Shown here: positions 26,401 through 34,805 of the stretch, piece after piece
How positions within the stretch are numbered: position 1 is the stretch's first letter
How the letters are laid out: each line of letters starts with the position of its first letter
Source: Sphingomonas sp. BGYR3
GTDB taxonomy: Bacteria; Pseudomonadota; Alphaproteobacteria; Sphingomonadales; Sphingomonadaceae
DNA: 64,000 nucleotides
NCBI RefSeq assembly: GCF_025153455.1
Contig: NZ_JANZNT010000002.1
Span: 186,001 to 250,000, forward strand
Direction of reading: 5' to 3'
Notes under the pieces: generated by a model
What the model was told of the DNA's origin: nothing
The model's database searches: none
Seen by the model: the letters and a program-made list of their open reading frames with translations, nothing else
Made by a program: the position numbers and the translations under genes

Positions 26401-27609
26401 ATGTCCGACGAATTCTACCGCATGAAGCGGCTGCCGCCCTATGTCATCGCCGAAGTCAACGCGATGCGGGCAGCGGCGCGTGCGGGCGGAGAGGACATTA
26501 TCGACCTGGGCATGGGCAATCCCGACTTGCCCCCGCCCGACCATGTCATCGACAAATTGTGCGAAGTGGCGCGCAAGCCGGGCGCCCATGGGTACAGCCA
26601 GTCGCGCGGCATTCCCGGCCTGCGCCGGGCACAGGCCAATTATTACGGCCGCCGGTTCGGCGTCGAGCTGGACCCGGAGCGGGAAGTCGTCGTCACCATG
26701 GGATCGAAGGAGGGGCTGGCCAGCCTCGCCACCGCGATCACCGAACCGGGCGACGTCGTGCTGGCGCCCAATCCCAGCTATCCCATCCACACCTTCGGCT
26801 TCATCATCGCGGGCGCGACGATCCGCAGCGTACCGACCACGCCGGACGAGAATTATTTCCGGTCGCTGGAACGCGCCATGGCGTTCACCGTGCCGCGCCC
26901 GTCGATCCTGGTCGTCAATTATCCGTCCAACCCCACGGCCGAGACGGTCGACCTTGCCTTTTACGAGCGGCTGGTCGCGTGGGCGCGGGAAAACAAGGTC
27001 TGGGTGCTGTCCGACCTTGCCTATTCCGAGCTGTATTTCGACGGCAAGCCGACCGTGTCGATCCTGCAGGTGCCGGGGGCCAAGGACGTGGCGGTCGAGT
27101 TCACGTCGCTGTCCAAGACCTATTCCATGGCCGGGTGGCGCATGGGCTTTGCGGTCGGCAACCAGAAGCTGATCGCGGCGATGACGCGGGTCAAAAGCTA
27201 TCTGGATTATGGCGCGTTCACGCCGATTCAGGCGGCGGCCTGTGCCGCGCTCAATGGCCCGCAGGACATCGTGGAAAAGAACCGCCAGCTCTATCACAAG
27301 CGGCGCGACGTGCTGGTCGAAAGTTTCGGCCGGGCGGGGTGGGACATCCCGGCGCCGCCGGCGTCCATGTTCGCTTGGGCACCGCTGCCGCCCGCACTCG
27401 CCCATCTGGGCAGCCTTGAGTTTTCCAAGCAGTTGCTGACCCATGCCAAGGTCGCGGTCGCACCGGGCGTCGGCTATGGCGAGGATGGCGAGGGCTATGT
27501 CCGCATCGCCATGGTGGAAAACGAACAGCGGCTGCGCCAGGCGGCGCGCAATGTGCGCAAATATCTGCAGTCGATGGGCGTCAACACCGGCGCGAAGCAG
27601 GCGGGATAG
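26401..27609 (+). CDS. alaC: Pyridoxal-phosphate aminotransferase, AlaC-like
   Basis: 402-aa class I/II aminotransferase. The PLP lysine is Lys239 in SLSKTYSMAGWRMGFAVGN. Other fold markers are DLGMGNPDLPPP, GYSQSRGIPGLRRA, NYPSNPTAE and SDLAYSELYFDG. The sequence resembles AlaC alanine:glyoxylate-type and LL-diaminopimelate aminotransferases more than AspC, and glutamate-pyruvate transamination is the likeliest reaction. GAGGTCC places a Shine-Dalgarno before ATG 26401. Alphaproteobacteria usually use DapC for lysine synthesis, so a DapL role is less likely. Confidence 0.85.
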   Translation: MSDEFYRMKRLPPYVIAEVNAMRAAARAGGEDIIDLGMGNPDLPPPDHVIDKLCEVARKPGAHGYSQSRGIPGLRRAQANYYGRRFGVELDPEREVVVTMGSKEGLASLATAITEPGDVVLAPNPSYPIHTFGFIIAGATIRSVPTTPDENYFRSLERAMAFTVPRPSILVVNYPSNPTAETVDLAFYERLVAWARENKVWVLSDLAYSELYFDGKPTVSILQVPGAKDVAVEFTSLSKTYSMAGWRMGFAVGNQKLIAAMTRVKSYLDYGAFTPIQAAACAALNGPQDIVEKNRQLYHKRRDVLVESFGRAGWDIPAPPASMFAWAPLPPALAHLGSLEFSKQLLTHAKVAVAPGVGYGEDGEGYVRIAMVENEQRLRQAARNVRKYLQSMGVNTGAKQAG

Positions 27610-27657
27610 GCAGGGGCGCGATCAGCGTGTAGCCCGGTTCGCGCCGGGTCACGCCGC

Positions 27658-27843
27658 CTATTGCGCGTTCTGGCCCTCGTCCGCTGCGTCGGCGGCGTTG
27701 ACGTCCACCATCTCCGCCGCTTCGTTCAGCGCCTGTGCCTCCGCCACCGTCACGCCGCCGGGCCCCGGATCGGTCGGCGCCGGGCCGCACCCGGAGAGCA
27801 ACGCGATCGGCGCCACAAGAACCAACAGTCGCATCCGGCGCAT
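27658..27843 (-). CDS. Small lipoprotein of unknown function
   Basis: 61 residues. A signal peptide (MRRMRLLVLVAPIALLSGC) ends in the lipobox LSGC. The mature part is short, Pro-rich then acidic and Ala-rich (GVTVAEAQALNEAAEMVDVNAAD), and may be helical. An internal ATG (MRLLVL) is an alternative start. It converges on the aminotransferase gene; no function can be assigned. Confidence 0.62.
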   Translation of the reverse strand: MRRMRLLVLVAPIALLSGCGPAPTDPGPGGVTVAEAQALNEAAEMVDVNAADAADEGQNAQ

Positions 27844-27912
27844 CCTTTCGTCTCGCTATGTCTCTCTCCTAGTCGCCGGGATCAGGCGAAGTCGAGGGCC
27901 GTTCAACGCAAA

Positions 27913-27938
27913 CGGCCGGCGCATCGCTGCACCGGCCG
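27913..27938 (-). terminator. Hairpin downstream of the acidic lipoprotein gene
   Basis: CGGCCGG (27913-27919) pairs with CCGGCCG (27932-27938) around a 12-nt loop. On the minus strand it is followed by TTTGCGTT. It is 26 bp beyond the stop of the 81-aa lipoprotein gene, in a position suitable for a weak terminator. Confidence 0.5.
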
Positions 27939-27964
27939 CTGCGAATGATCACGCCTGTGGCGGA

Positions 27965-28210
27965 TTATTCGGCCTTGTTGTCACCGACATTCTCGGCTTC
28001 GCGCTCGATCGAATCGCCGACATTGTCCAGCGCGCGCTCGGCCGTGTCGAACGCTGCGTCAACGTCGTTGGCGGCCTCTGCGGCGGTCGCTTCGGCGTCG
28101 GAAGCGATGGCTTCGGCCGCTTCGCCGGTTTCGTTCTTTGCCTGTTCGGAACAGGCGGCCATGCCGAACGCGGACAGGGCGATGATCGGTACGAACAGCG
28201 ATTTACGCAT
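27965..28210 (-). CDS. Acidic, Ala-rich small lipoprotein
   Basis: 81 residues. The signal peptide MRKSLFVPIIALSAFGMAAC ends in a lipobox (MAAC). The mature part is a single predicted amphipathic helix with repeating A/E/D-rich heptad-like units (AEAIASDAEATAAEAANDVDAAFDTAE is the start of it) and resembles small entericidin-like or Lpp-like structural lipoproteins. No function is established. It is divergent from sahR; the intergenic region holds the sahR operator. Confidence 0.68.
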   Translation of the reverse strand: MRKSLFVPIIALSAFGMAACSEQAKNETGEAAEAIASDAEATAAEAANDVDAAFDTAERALDNVGDSIEREAENVGDNKAE

Positions 28211-28346
28211 CGGAGCTATTCCCTTTGTCGTTGATATTCCTGCGGAGTGATCGCCGATGGTTCGGCCGATCGTTCCGGCTGTGCCCTTCATAACGCCTGT
28301 TTGTGCACCAGGTTGCAAGCTTTGGAAGCGGATCGCTCGTTGACCG

Positions 28347-28368
28347 CATATAAAGAAATCTTTATATG
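28347..28368. promoter_or_regulatory. 22-bp palindrome, probable SahR operator of the met operon
   Basis: CATATAAAGA (28347-28356) and TCTTTATATG (28359-28368) are perfect 10-bp arms around an AA spacer. In a GC-rich chromosome this AT-rich element stands out. It ends seven bases before the sahR ATG and covers the place where a Shine-Dalgarno would be. SahR repressors bind AT-rich palindromes in front of methionine-cycle genes, so autoregulation of the whole operon is likely. Confidence 0.75.
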
Positions 28369-28375
28369 ACGATTC

Positions 28376-29335
28376 ATGGCGCAGGCACTCGACATTTTCC
28401 GGGCATTGGCGGACCCGACACGGCTGCGCATCTTGTCGCTGGTCGCGCGCATGGAATTGTCGGTCGGCGAACTGGCGCAGGTGCTGGAACAAAGCCAGCC
28501 GCGCGTGTCCCGGCACGTCAAGATCCTGACCGATGCCGGACTGGCCGTGCGGCGCAAGGAGGGAAGCTGGGTCTTTGTCGCGCTGGGGGCAGCGGTGACG
28601 ACGGCCCCTGTGCTGGCGGCGATGGACGCCTGGGCCGGGCCGCTGGATCACGCGCTGGCGGATGCCGACGGGCAGCGGCTGGCCGCCGTGCTGGCCGAAC
28701 GGACCGCAGCGGCAGCGCAGTGGTTTCAGGCGCATGCCGGGGAATGGGACGCGATCCGCAACCTGTACATCGCCGAAAGCGAGATCGAACAGGCGATGCT
28801 CAACGCGCTGGGCACCGAAACGCTGGGGCGGCTGGTCGATATCGGCACGGGCACCGGGCGGATGCTGGAACTGTTCGGCCCGATGGCCGCGTCCGCGATC
28901 GGTATCGACCGGTCGTCGGAAATGCTGCGGCTGGCACGGGCCAAGCTGACCGAGCGGGGGCTGGACCGGGCGGAACTGCGCCAGGCGGATTTCTATGCCC
29001 TGCCGGTCGAGGATGCAGAGGCGGATGCGGCGATCCTGCACCATGTGCTGCATTTTGCGCACGCCCCCGAACAGGTACTGGCCGAGGCGGGGCGGGTGCT
29101 GGCGACGGGCGGACGATTGCTGGTCGTGGATTTCGCACCCCATTCGCGTGAGGAATTGCGGACGCAGGAGGCGCACGCCCGGCTGGGCTTTTCGGACGAA
29201 CAGATGCTTGGCTGGTTTGCGGCCGCTGGCCTGGTCCCCGAACGGGTGGACACGCTGGAGGGCGGCGAGCTGACGGTGAAATTATGGGTCGGGCGCAAAC
29301 GCGCCGCCCCGGTGACGGAGAAGATTGCGGCATGA
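28376..29335 (+). CDS. sahR: ArsR-type regulator fused to a methyltransferase fold (SahR-like)
   Basis: 319 residues. An N-terminal ArsR winged helix (about 1-85; RALADPTRLRILSLVARMELSV, VLEQSQPRVSRHVKILTDAGL) is fused to a class I SAM methyltransferase fold with motif I DIGTGTGRMLELF (about 158-170) and DFYALPVEDAEADAAILHHVL. This architecture matches SahR, which senses S-adenosylhomocysteine with its C-terminal domain and represses methionine-cycle genes. Its stop overlaps the metF start (ATGA). No Shine-Dalgarno is visible before ATG 28376, since the operator occupies that space. Confidence 0.85.
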   Translation: MAQALDIFRALADPTRLRILSLVARMELSVGELAQVLEQSQPRVSRHVKILTDAGLAVRRKEGSWVFVALGAAVTTAPVLAAMDAWAGPLDHALADADGQRLAAVLAERTAAAAQWFQAHAGEWDAIRNLYIAESEIEQAMLNALGTETLGRLVDIGTGTGRMLELFGPMAASAIGIDRSSEMLRLARAKLTERGLDRAELRQADFYALPVEDAEADAAILHHVLHFAHAPEQVLAEAGRVLATGGRLLVVDFAPHSREELRTQEAHARLGFSDEQMLGWFAAAGLVPERVDTLEGGELTVKLWVGRKRAAPVTEKIAA

Positions 29336-30273
29336 GTATCTCGGTTTCCCAGCTCGAAGAAGCACGCCGGGCGCTGGAAGCGCCGCTGTTCGCCGATCTG
29401 GCGGGCGATGCGGCGGTCAGCTTCGAGTTTTTCCCGACCAAGACCGAAAAAATGGCCGAGGCGGCGTGGGACGCGCTGATGACGCTGGCGCCGCTGGGCC
29501 CGCGCTTTGTCTCTGTCACCTATGGCGCGGGTGGGTCGACGCGGGATCGCACGCATGAAACGGTGGCGCGCATCGCACGGGACACCAGCATCCCGGCCGC
29601 CGCGCACCTGACCTGTGTCAGCGCCAGCAAGGAGGAAGTGAACGCCGTTGCGCGCGAATATTGGGCGGCGGGCGTGCGCCATATCGTCGCGCTGCGCGGC
29701 GACATGCCGGTGATGGGCGAAAAATTCGTCGCCCATCCCGACGGATACCGGAATGCGGCCGATCTGGTCGCGGGGCTGCGCGCGCTGCACCCGTTCGACA
29801 TTTCGGTCGCCGCCTATCCCGAATGTCACCCGGATTCGACCGATGTGGCGGCGGATATCGACAATCTGAAGCGCAAGATCGACGCCGGGGCGAACCGCGC
29901 GATCACCCAGTTCTTCTTTTCGCCCGACACGTTTTTCCGGTTCCGCGATGCGGCGGCGGCGGCGGGGATCGGCGCTGAAATCGTGCCGGGCATCCTGCCG
30001 GTGTCCAACGTGGCCCAGACGCGCAAGTTCGCCGGGATGTGCGGCGCGGCGATCCCGGACTGGATGGACCGGTTGTTCGACGGGCTGGACGAGCATCCCG
30101 CCGCGCGCCAGCTGGTCGCGGCGACCGTCGCGGCGGAACTGTGCCGCCGGCTCTATGCGGGCGGGGTGCGGCATTTCCACTTCTATACGCTGAACCGCGC
30201 GGAACTCAGCTTTGCCATCTGTCACCTGCTTGGCCTGCGCGCACAGGGCGAGCAGGGGCGGGCGGCGGCCTGA
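29332..30273 (+). CDS. metF: 5,10-methylenetetrahydrofolate reductase MetF
   Basis: 313-aa FAD enzyme producing 5-methyl-THF, the methyl donor for methionine synthase. Motifs: VSFEFFPTKTEKM (catalytic Glu), VSVTYGAGGSTRDRTH, HLTCVSASKEEV, ALRGDMP, AAYPECHPDS and QFFFSPDTFFRF. The TIM-barrel length is full. Start ATG 29332 overlaps the sahR stop. The product is the substrate of the next two proteins, so operon and pathway order agree. Confidence 0.96.
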   Translation: MSISVSQLEEARRALEAPLFADLAGDAAVSFEFFPTKTEKMAEAAWDALMTLAPLGPRFVSVTYGAGGSTRDRTHETVARIARDTSIPAAAHLTCVSASKEEVNAVAREYWAAGVRHIVALRGDMPVMGEKFVAHPDGYRNAADLVAGLRALHPFDISVAAYPECHPDSTDVAADIDNLKRKIDAGANRAITQFFFSPDTFFRFRDAAAAAGIGAEIVPGILPVSNVAQTRKFAGMCGAAIPDWMDRLFDGLDEHPAARQLVAATVAAELCRRLYAGGVRHFHFYTLNRAELSFAICHLLGLRAQGEQGRAAA

Positions 30274-30287
30274 TCCCCCCCTTAACC

Positions 30288-30344
30288 TCACCCCGGCCCG
30301 TGCCGGGGTCGGACCTATATCCCCCCGGGATCAAGCCGGGGTGA
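30288..30344. repeat. Double-hairpin intergenic repeat between metF and metH1
   Basis: TCACCCCGGC (30288-30297) is mirrored by GCCGGGGTGA (30335-30344). Inside, ACCCCGGC/GCCGGGGT (30290-30309) and CCCCGG/CCGGGG (30323-30341) form two hairpins. The same ACCCCGGC-loop-GCCGGGGT unit recurs after metH2. Such REP-like elements are common in sphingomonad genomes. The right end lies only 12 bp before the metH1 start, touching its Shine-Dalgarno GGAG. Confidence 0.7.
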
Positions 30345-30355
30345 CGGAGAACCAA

Positions 30356-31405
30356 GTGTCTACAGCCCGCCAAGCCTTTCTCGACATGGCCGCAGAGCGC
30401 ATCCTGATCTTTGACGGCGGCTATGGCACGTCGATCCAGAAGTTCGGGTTGCAGGAGGCGGATTATCGCGGCGACCTGGACCTGCCGATGGATCAGAAGG
30501 GCAATAACGACCTGCTCTGCCTGACCCGGCCGGACATCATCAAGGGCATCCATGCCGCCTATTTCGCGGCAGGCGCCGACATGGTGGAAACCAACACGTT
30601 CAGCGGCACCCGCATCGCCATGGCCGATTATGGCTGCGAGCATCTGGTATGGGACATCAACCTGGCCGCCGCGAAACTGGCGCGCGAGGCGGCGGAGGAG
30701 GCAAGCGCGAAGGACGGCAAGCGCCGCTTCGTCGCAGGCTCCATCGGCCCGACCAACAAGACGCTGTCGCTGTCGCCCGACGTCAACGACCCGTCGTTCC
30801 GCGAGGTCGATTACGACGCCCTGAAGGAACAGTATAAGGAACAGTGCGCCGCGCTGATCGCCGGCGGGGTGGATTTCATCCTCATTGAGACGTGTTTCGA
30901 CACGCTGAACGCCAAGGCCGCTGGCATGGCCGCGAAAGAGGCGGAGGCAGAGGCGGGGCGCGAGGTGCCGGTGATGGTCAGTTTCACCATCACCGACATG
31001 TCCGGCCGTAACCTGTCGGGCCATACCATCAACGCCTTCTGGTACACGCTGCGCCATCTGAATCCGCTGACCGTCGGTGCGAACTGCGCGTTCGGGGCGG
31101 ACCTGCTGCGCCCCTATCTGTCCGAACTGGCCAAGACGGCCGACACGCTGATCCTGGCCTATCCCAATGCGGGCCTGCCCAACGAGCTGGGCCAGTATGA
31201 CGAGTTGCCGGAGCGGACGGCCGAGCTGATCGCGGAATGGACGCGCGAGGGGCTGGTCAACGCGGTCGGCGGCTGCTGCGGCACCACGCCGGACCATATC
31301 GCCGCCATCGCCCGCGCGGTCGCCGATGCCCCGCCGCGCCAGTTGCCGCAGGTGCCCGTCACCATGAAGCTGTCCGGCCTGGAGCCGTTCATCATCGCTG
31401 CCTGA
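30356..31405 (+). CDS. metH1: Methionine synthase, homocysteine-binding subunit (MetH N-terminal module)
   Basis: 349 residues covering only the homocysteine S-methyltransferase domain of MetH. Zinc ligands are the Cys in GANCAFG (about 244) and the adjacent pair in [11 protein letters not shown] (about 306-307). N-terminal motif [14 protein letters not shown]. It transfers the methyl group from methylcobalamin on MetH2 to homocysteine. GTG 30356 is chosen: GGAG lies six bases upstream and the frame above is a repeat. In most bacteria this module is fused to the rest of MetH; here it ends with a stop 60 bp before MetH2. Confidence 0.93.
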   Translation: MSTARQAFLDMAAERILIFDGGYGTSIQKFGLQEADYRGDLDLPMDQKGNNDLLCLTRPDIIKGIHAAYFAAGADMVETNTFSGTRIAMADYGCEHLVWDINLAAAKLAREAAEEASAKDGKRRFVAGSIGPTNKTLSLSPDVNDPSFREVDYDALKEQYKEQCAALIAGGVDFILIETCFDTLNAKAAGMAAKEAEAEAGREVPVMVSFTITDMSGRNLSGHTINAFWYTLRHLNPLTVGANCAFGADLLRPYLSELAKTADTLILAYPNAGLPNELGQYDELPERTAELIAEWTREGLVNAVGGCCGTTPDHIAAIARAVADAPPRQLPQVPVTMKLSGLEPFIIAA

Positions 31406-31465
31406 TTTGCCCACAATTTCTGCCGACCGCTCCCGTCCACGCCGGACGGGGAAAAGAAAGAAGCC

Positions 31466-34084
31466 ATGACCACCGCCACTGCCTCCACCGTCTTCATCAA
31501 CATCGGCGAACGCACCAACGTCACCGGATCGGCTGCGTTCAAGAAGCTGATCATGGCGGGGGATTATGCCAAGGCGGTCGAGGTCGCGCGGCAACAGGTG
31601 GAAAACGGCGCGCAGATCATCGACGTCAACATGGACGAAGGGCTGCTCGACGCGGTCGAGGCGATGACCACGTTCCTGAAGCTGATCACCGCCGAACCGG
31701 ACATTGCGCGCGTGCCGGTGATGATCGATTCGTCGAAGTGGGAGGTGATCGAGTCGGGCCTGAAATGCGTGTCCGGCAAGCCGATCGTCAATTCGATCAG
31801 CATGAAGGAAGGCGAGGGGCCTTTCCTGGACCATGCCCGCAAGTGCATGGCCTATGGCGCGGCGGTCGTCGTCATGGCGTTCGACGAGGTGGGCCAGGCC
31901 GATACGCGCGACCGCAAGATCGAGATTTGCGAACGCGCCTACACCCTGCTGACCGGCATCGGTTTCCCGCCCGAGGACATCATCTTCGACCCCAACGTGT
32001 TCGCCGTGGCGACGGGGATCGAGGAGCATAACAACTATGCCGTCGATTTCATCGAGGCAACGCGCGAGATCCGCAGGCGTTGCCCGCACGTCCACATCTC
32101 CGGCGGCCTGTCCAACCTGTCGTTCAGTTTCCGCGGCAACGAACCGGTGCGCCGGGCGATGCACAGCGTGTTCCTGTACCACGCCATCCCGGCGGGCATG
32201 GACATGGCGATCGTCAATGCCGGCCAGCTGGACGTGTACGACACGATCGACCCGGAACTGCGCAAGGCGTGCGAGGATGTCGTCCTCAACACCGATCCGG
32301 AGGCGGGCGAGCGGCTGGTCGCGCTGGCCGAGAAATATCGCGGCACGGATGCTGCGACGGAAAAGGCCGCGGCCGAATGGCGCGGCTGGCCGGTGGTCAA
32401 GCGGCTGGAGCACGCGCTGGTCAAGGGCATCGACATGTATGTCGTCGATGATACCGAGGAAGCGCGGCAGGAAATCTTTGCCCGCGGCGGCCGCCCGATC
32501 GAGGTGATCGAAGGCCCGTTGATGGAGGGGATGAACGTCGTCGGCGACCTGTTCGGCTCCGGCAAGATGTTCCTGCCACAGGTCGTCAAATCCGCCCGCG
32601 TGATGAAAAAGGCGGTCGCCCACCTGCTCCCCTATATCGAGGCGGAAAAGGCCGAGGGGGACAGCAAGGGCAAGGGCCGCGTCATCATGGCGACGGTCAA
32701 GGGCGATGTGCACGACATCGGCAAGAACATCGTCGGCGTCGTGCTGCAGTGCAACGGGTTCGAGGTCGTCGACCTGGGCGTCATGGTCCCCTGGACCAAG
32801 ATCCTTGAGGCGGCGAACGAGAATGATGCCGACATGATCGGCCTGTCCGGCCTGATCACGCCCAGCCTGGACGAGATGGTGACGGTGGCCGAGGAAATGC
32901 AGCGCGCGGGCATGACGATGCCGCTGCTGATCGGCGGGGCAACCACGTCGAAAGTGCATACCGCGCTGAAGATCGCGCCCGCCTATACCGGCCCGGTCGT
33001 CCATGTCCTCGACGCCAGCCGCGCGGTCGGCGTTGCCACCACGCTGGTGTCCGACACGATCCGCGACGACTACGTGACCAAGGTCGCGGCGGAATATGAG
33101 GCGGTGCGCGCCGCCCGCGCGGGCAAGGGGCAGAGCGAGCTGGTGTCGCTGGACACCGCCCGCGCCAATGCGTTCGAGGCGGACATGAGCCTGAAACCGC
33201 GCAAGCCCATCCTGCCGGGCGTGCACCGCTTTCCCGACTGGGATCTGGCGGACCTGCGCGATTACATCGACTGGACGCCGTTTTTCCGCGCGTGGGAACT
33301 GCACGGCAATTATCCCGCGATCCTGACCGATACGGTGGTGGGCGAAAGCGCGTCGTCGCTGTTCGCCGATGCGCAACGGATGCTGGACCGGATCGTTTCC
33401 GAACGATGGCTGACCGCGCGCGGCGTCGTCGGCCTGTGGCCCTGTGCGCGGGAGGAGGACGATGTCGTCGTCTATATGGACGATGAACGCCATGTCCGCC
33501 TGCCGTTCCTGCGCCAACAGATCGCCAAGCGCGAAGGGCGCGCAAACATGTGCCTGGCCGATTTCATCGACCGCGACGGCGACTGGATCGGCGGCTTTGC
33601 CGTGTCGATCCACGGCATCGAGCCGCATCTGGCGCGGTTCAAGGCGGCGGTGGACGATTATTCGGACATCCTGCTCAAGGCATTGGCCGACCGGTTTGCA
33701 GAGGCGTTTGCCGAGCGGCTGCACCAATATGTCCGCAAGTCCCTGTGGGGCTATGCCGAGGGCGAACAGCTCGACAATGCCGCGCTGATCCGCGAGCAAT
33801 ATCGCGGCATCCGGCCCGCGCCCGGCTATCCCGCCTGCCCGGACCACAGCCTGAAACCGATCCTGTTCAAGATGCTGGACGCGCATCATGCGACGGGCGT
33901 TTCGCTGACCGAAAGTTTCGCCATGCTGCCGACGGCGGCGGTCAGCGGCTTTTACTTCGGCCATCCCGACGCCGCCTATTTCGGTGTCGCCCGCGTCGGC
34001 AAGGATCAGGTCGAGGATTACGCCGCCCGGCGCGGGGTGGACCTCGCCACGGCAGAACGCTGGCTGCGCCCGAACCTGGATTAA
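31466..34084 (+). CDS. metH2: Methionine synthase, folate/cobalamin/activation subunit (MetH C-terminal modules)
   Basis: 872 residues. Domain order: pterin-binding TIM barrel (about 1-260; [16 protein letters not shown]), helical cap (about 330-400), B12-binding domain with the cobalt-ligand motif DVHDIGKN (about 412-419), and the C-terminal SAM-binding reactivation domain (about 560-870; [12 protein letters not shown]). It moves the methyl group from 5-methyl-THF to cobalamin and partners with MetH1. Complete apart from the detached homocysteine module. A hairpin follows the stop. Confidence 0.96.
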   Translation: MTTATASTVFINIGERTNVTGSAAFKKLIMAGDYAKAVEVARQQVENGAQIIDVNMDEGLLDAVEAMTTFLKLITAEPDIARVPVMIDSSKWEVIESGLKCVSGKPIVNSISMKEGEGPFLDHARKCMAYGAAVVVMAFDEVGQADTRDRKIEICERAYTLLTGIGFPPEDIIFDPNVFAVATGIEEHNNYAVDFIEATREIRRRCPHVHISGGLSNLSFSFRGNEPVRRAMHSVFLYHAIPAGMDMAIVNAGQLDVYDTIDPELRKACEDVVLNTDPEAGERLVALAEKYRGTDAATEKAAAEWRGWPVVKRLEHALVKGIDMYVVDDTEEARQEIFARGGRPIEVIEGPLMEGMNVVGDLFGSGKMFLPQVVKSARVMKKAVAHLLPYIEAEKAEGDSKGKGRVIMATVKGDVHDIGKNIVGVVLQCNGFEVVDLGVMVPWTKILEAANENDADMIGLSGLITPSLDEMVTVAEEMQRAGMTMPLLIGGATTSKVHTALKIAPAYTGPVVHVLDASRAVGVATTLVSDTIRDDYVTKVAAEYEAVRAARAGKGQSELVSLDTARANAFEADMSLKPRKPILPGVHRFPDWDLADLRDYIDWTPFFRAWELHGNYPAILTDTVVGESASSLFADAQRMLDRIVSERWLTARGVVGLWPCAREEDDVVVYMDDERHVRLPFLRQQIAKREGRANMCLADFIDRDGDWIGGFAVSIHGIEPHLARFKAAVDDYSDILLKALADRFAEAFAERLHQYVRKSLWGYAEGEQLDNAALIREQYRGIRPAPGYPACPDHSLKPILFKMLDAHHATGVSLTESFAMLPTAAVSGFYFGHPDAAYFGVARVGKDQVEDYAARRGVDLATAERWLRPNLD

Positions 34085-34099
34085 GGTTTCCCGGTCGTC

Positions 34100-34120
34100 A
34101 CCCCGGCCTAGAGCCGGGGT
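34100..34120. repeat. REP-like hairpin after metH2
   Basis: ACCCCGGC (34100-34107) and GCCGGGGT (34113-34120) form a perfect 8-bp stem with a CTAGA loop. It has the same arms as the element between metF and metH1. Position 16 bp past the metH2 stop would suit 3'-end formation or mRNA stabilisation. Confidence 0.65.
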
Positions 34121-34265
34121 CCCGCTGCCTGAACCGCGCCAGGTTTGCCGGAAGCTTGTTGGTTCAATTCAGGCTGCCACATCTGTAGCGGCGATGGCAG
34201 CGACGGCCAAAGCGCGCCAACGCTGCCCGCCATCGCAGAAAATCCTGTCCTACAGGTCGCCGGTC

Positions 34266-34583
34266 ATGCTCCATCCTGTTCGCATGGATCATCCCGCACC
34301 CTCCGCATCGCCGCGCGTCCGCGCGCTTTGGACGCCCGCCCGCCAGCGCATTTTCCTGACCGCCCTTGCCGAAACCGGCAGCATTGCCCGCGCCGCGCGG
34401 GCGGCGGGGATGTCGCGGTCCAGCGCGCACCGGCTGCGGCTCAGGCTGGCGGGCACGCCGTTCGACCGGCTGTGGGACCGGGCGCTCGCCGTCAACGCCG
34501 CCCGGCTCGCCGATCCCTTTGCCGAGATGCGGGGCGCGTCCGGCGCTGCCCTGCCGCCTGACCGTGGCCACTCCGCCGCATGA
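34266..34583 (+). CDS. Small helix-turn-helix protein
   Basis: 105 residues (99 if ATG 34284 is used). The central segment FLTALAETGSIARAARAAGMSRSSAHRLRLRL is a LysR/ModE-like helix-turn-helix. The flanks are short and no effector domain is present. Similar small HTH proteins occur in sphingomonads without known targets. It follows the metH operon on the same strand by about 180 bp. Confidence 0.62.
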   Translation: MLHPVRMDHPAPSASPRVRALWTPARQRIFLTALAETGSIARAARAAGMSRSSAHRLRLRLAGTPFDRLWDRALAVNAARLADPFAEMRGASGAALPPDRGHSAA

Positions 34584-34805
34584 CCGCCGCGCATCCGCCG
34601 CGATCCGGTTGCACGTTTGTGACGGGGCCGGTGCGGCCGGGTCGCGCGGGTGTCGCGTCGCGGGTGCCTTCCGGTCGCTTCCCCGTCGCATCCGGCAAAA
34701 TCATGCCCGAAAGCGTCAAGACTGTCCGGTCTTGCCGCATCACCCATCTTGCCCCGACCCGCTGGATCGGCCAGCGTGGGCATGGCAAGCATTTCGGGGG
34801 AGCCA

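Noticed and set aside
28211..29176. A long N-terminal extension of the 81-aa lipoprotein frame
   Set aside because: It is antisense to sahR; the signal peptide with lipobox starts at 28210.
30206..33964. A 1252-codon open frame on the minus strand
   Set aside because: It is fully antisense to metH1/metH2, has no domain, and shows the composition of a shadow frame.
34717..34734. CAAGAC-N6-GTCTTG inverted repeat upstream of the MHS transporter
   Set aside because: Only six-base arms and no second copy; kept as chance.
34650..34805. Upstream extension of the MHS transporter
   Set aside because: No transporter homology in this part and a strong Shine-Dalgarno sits directly before ATG 34806.
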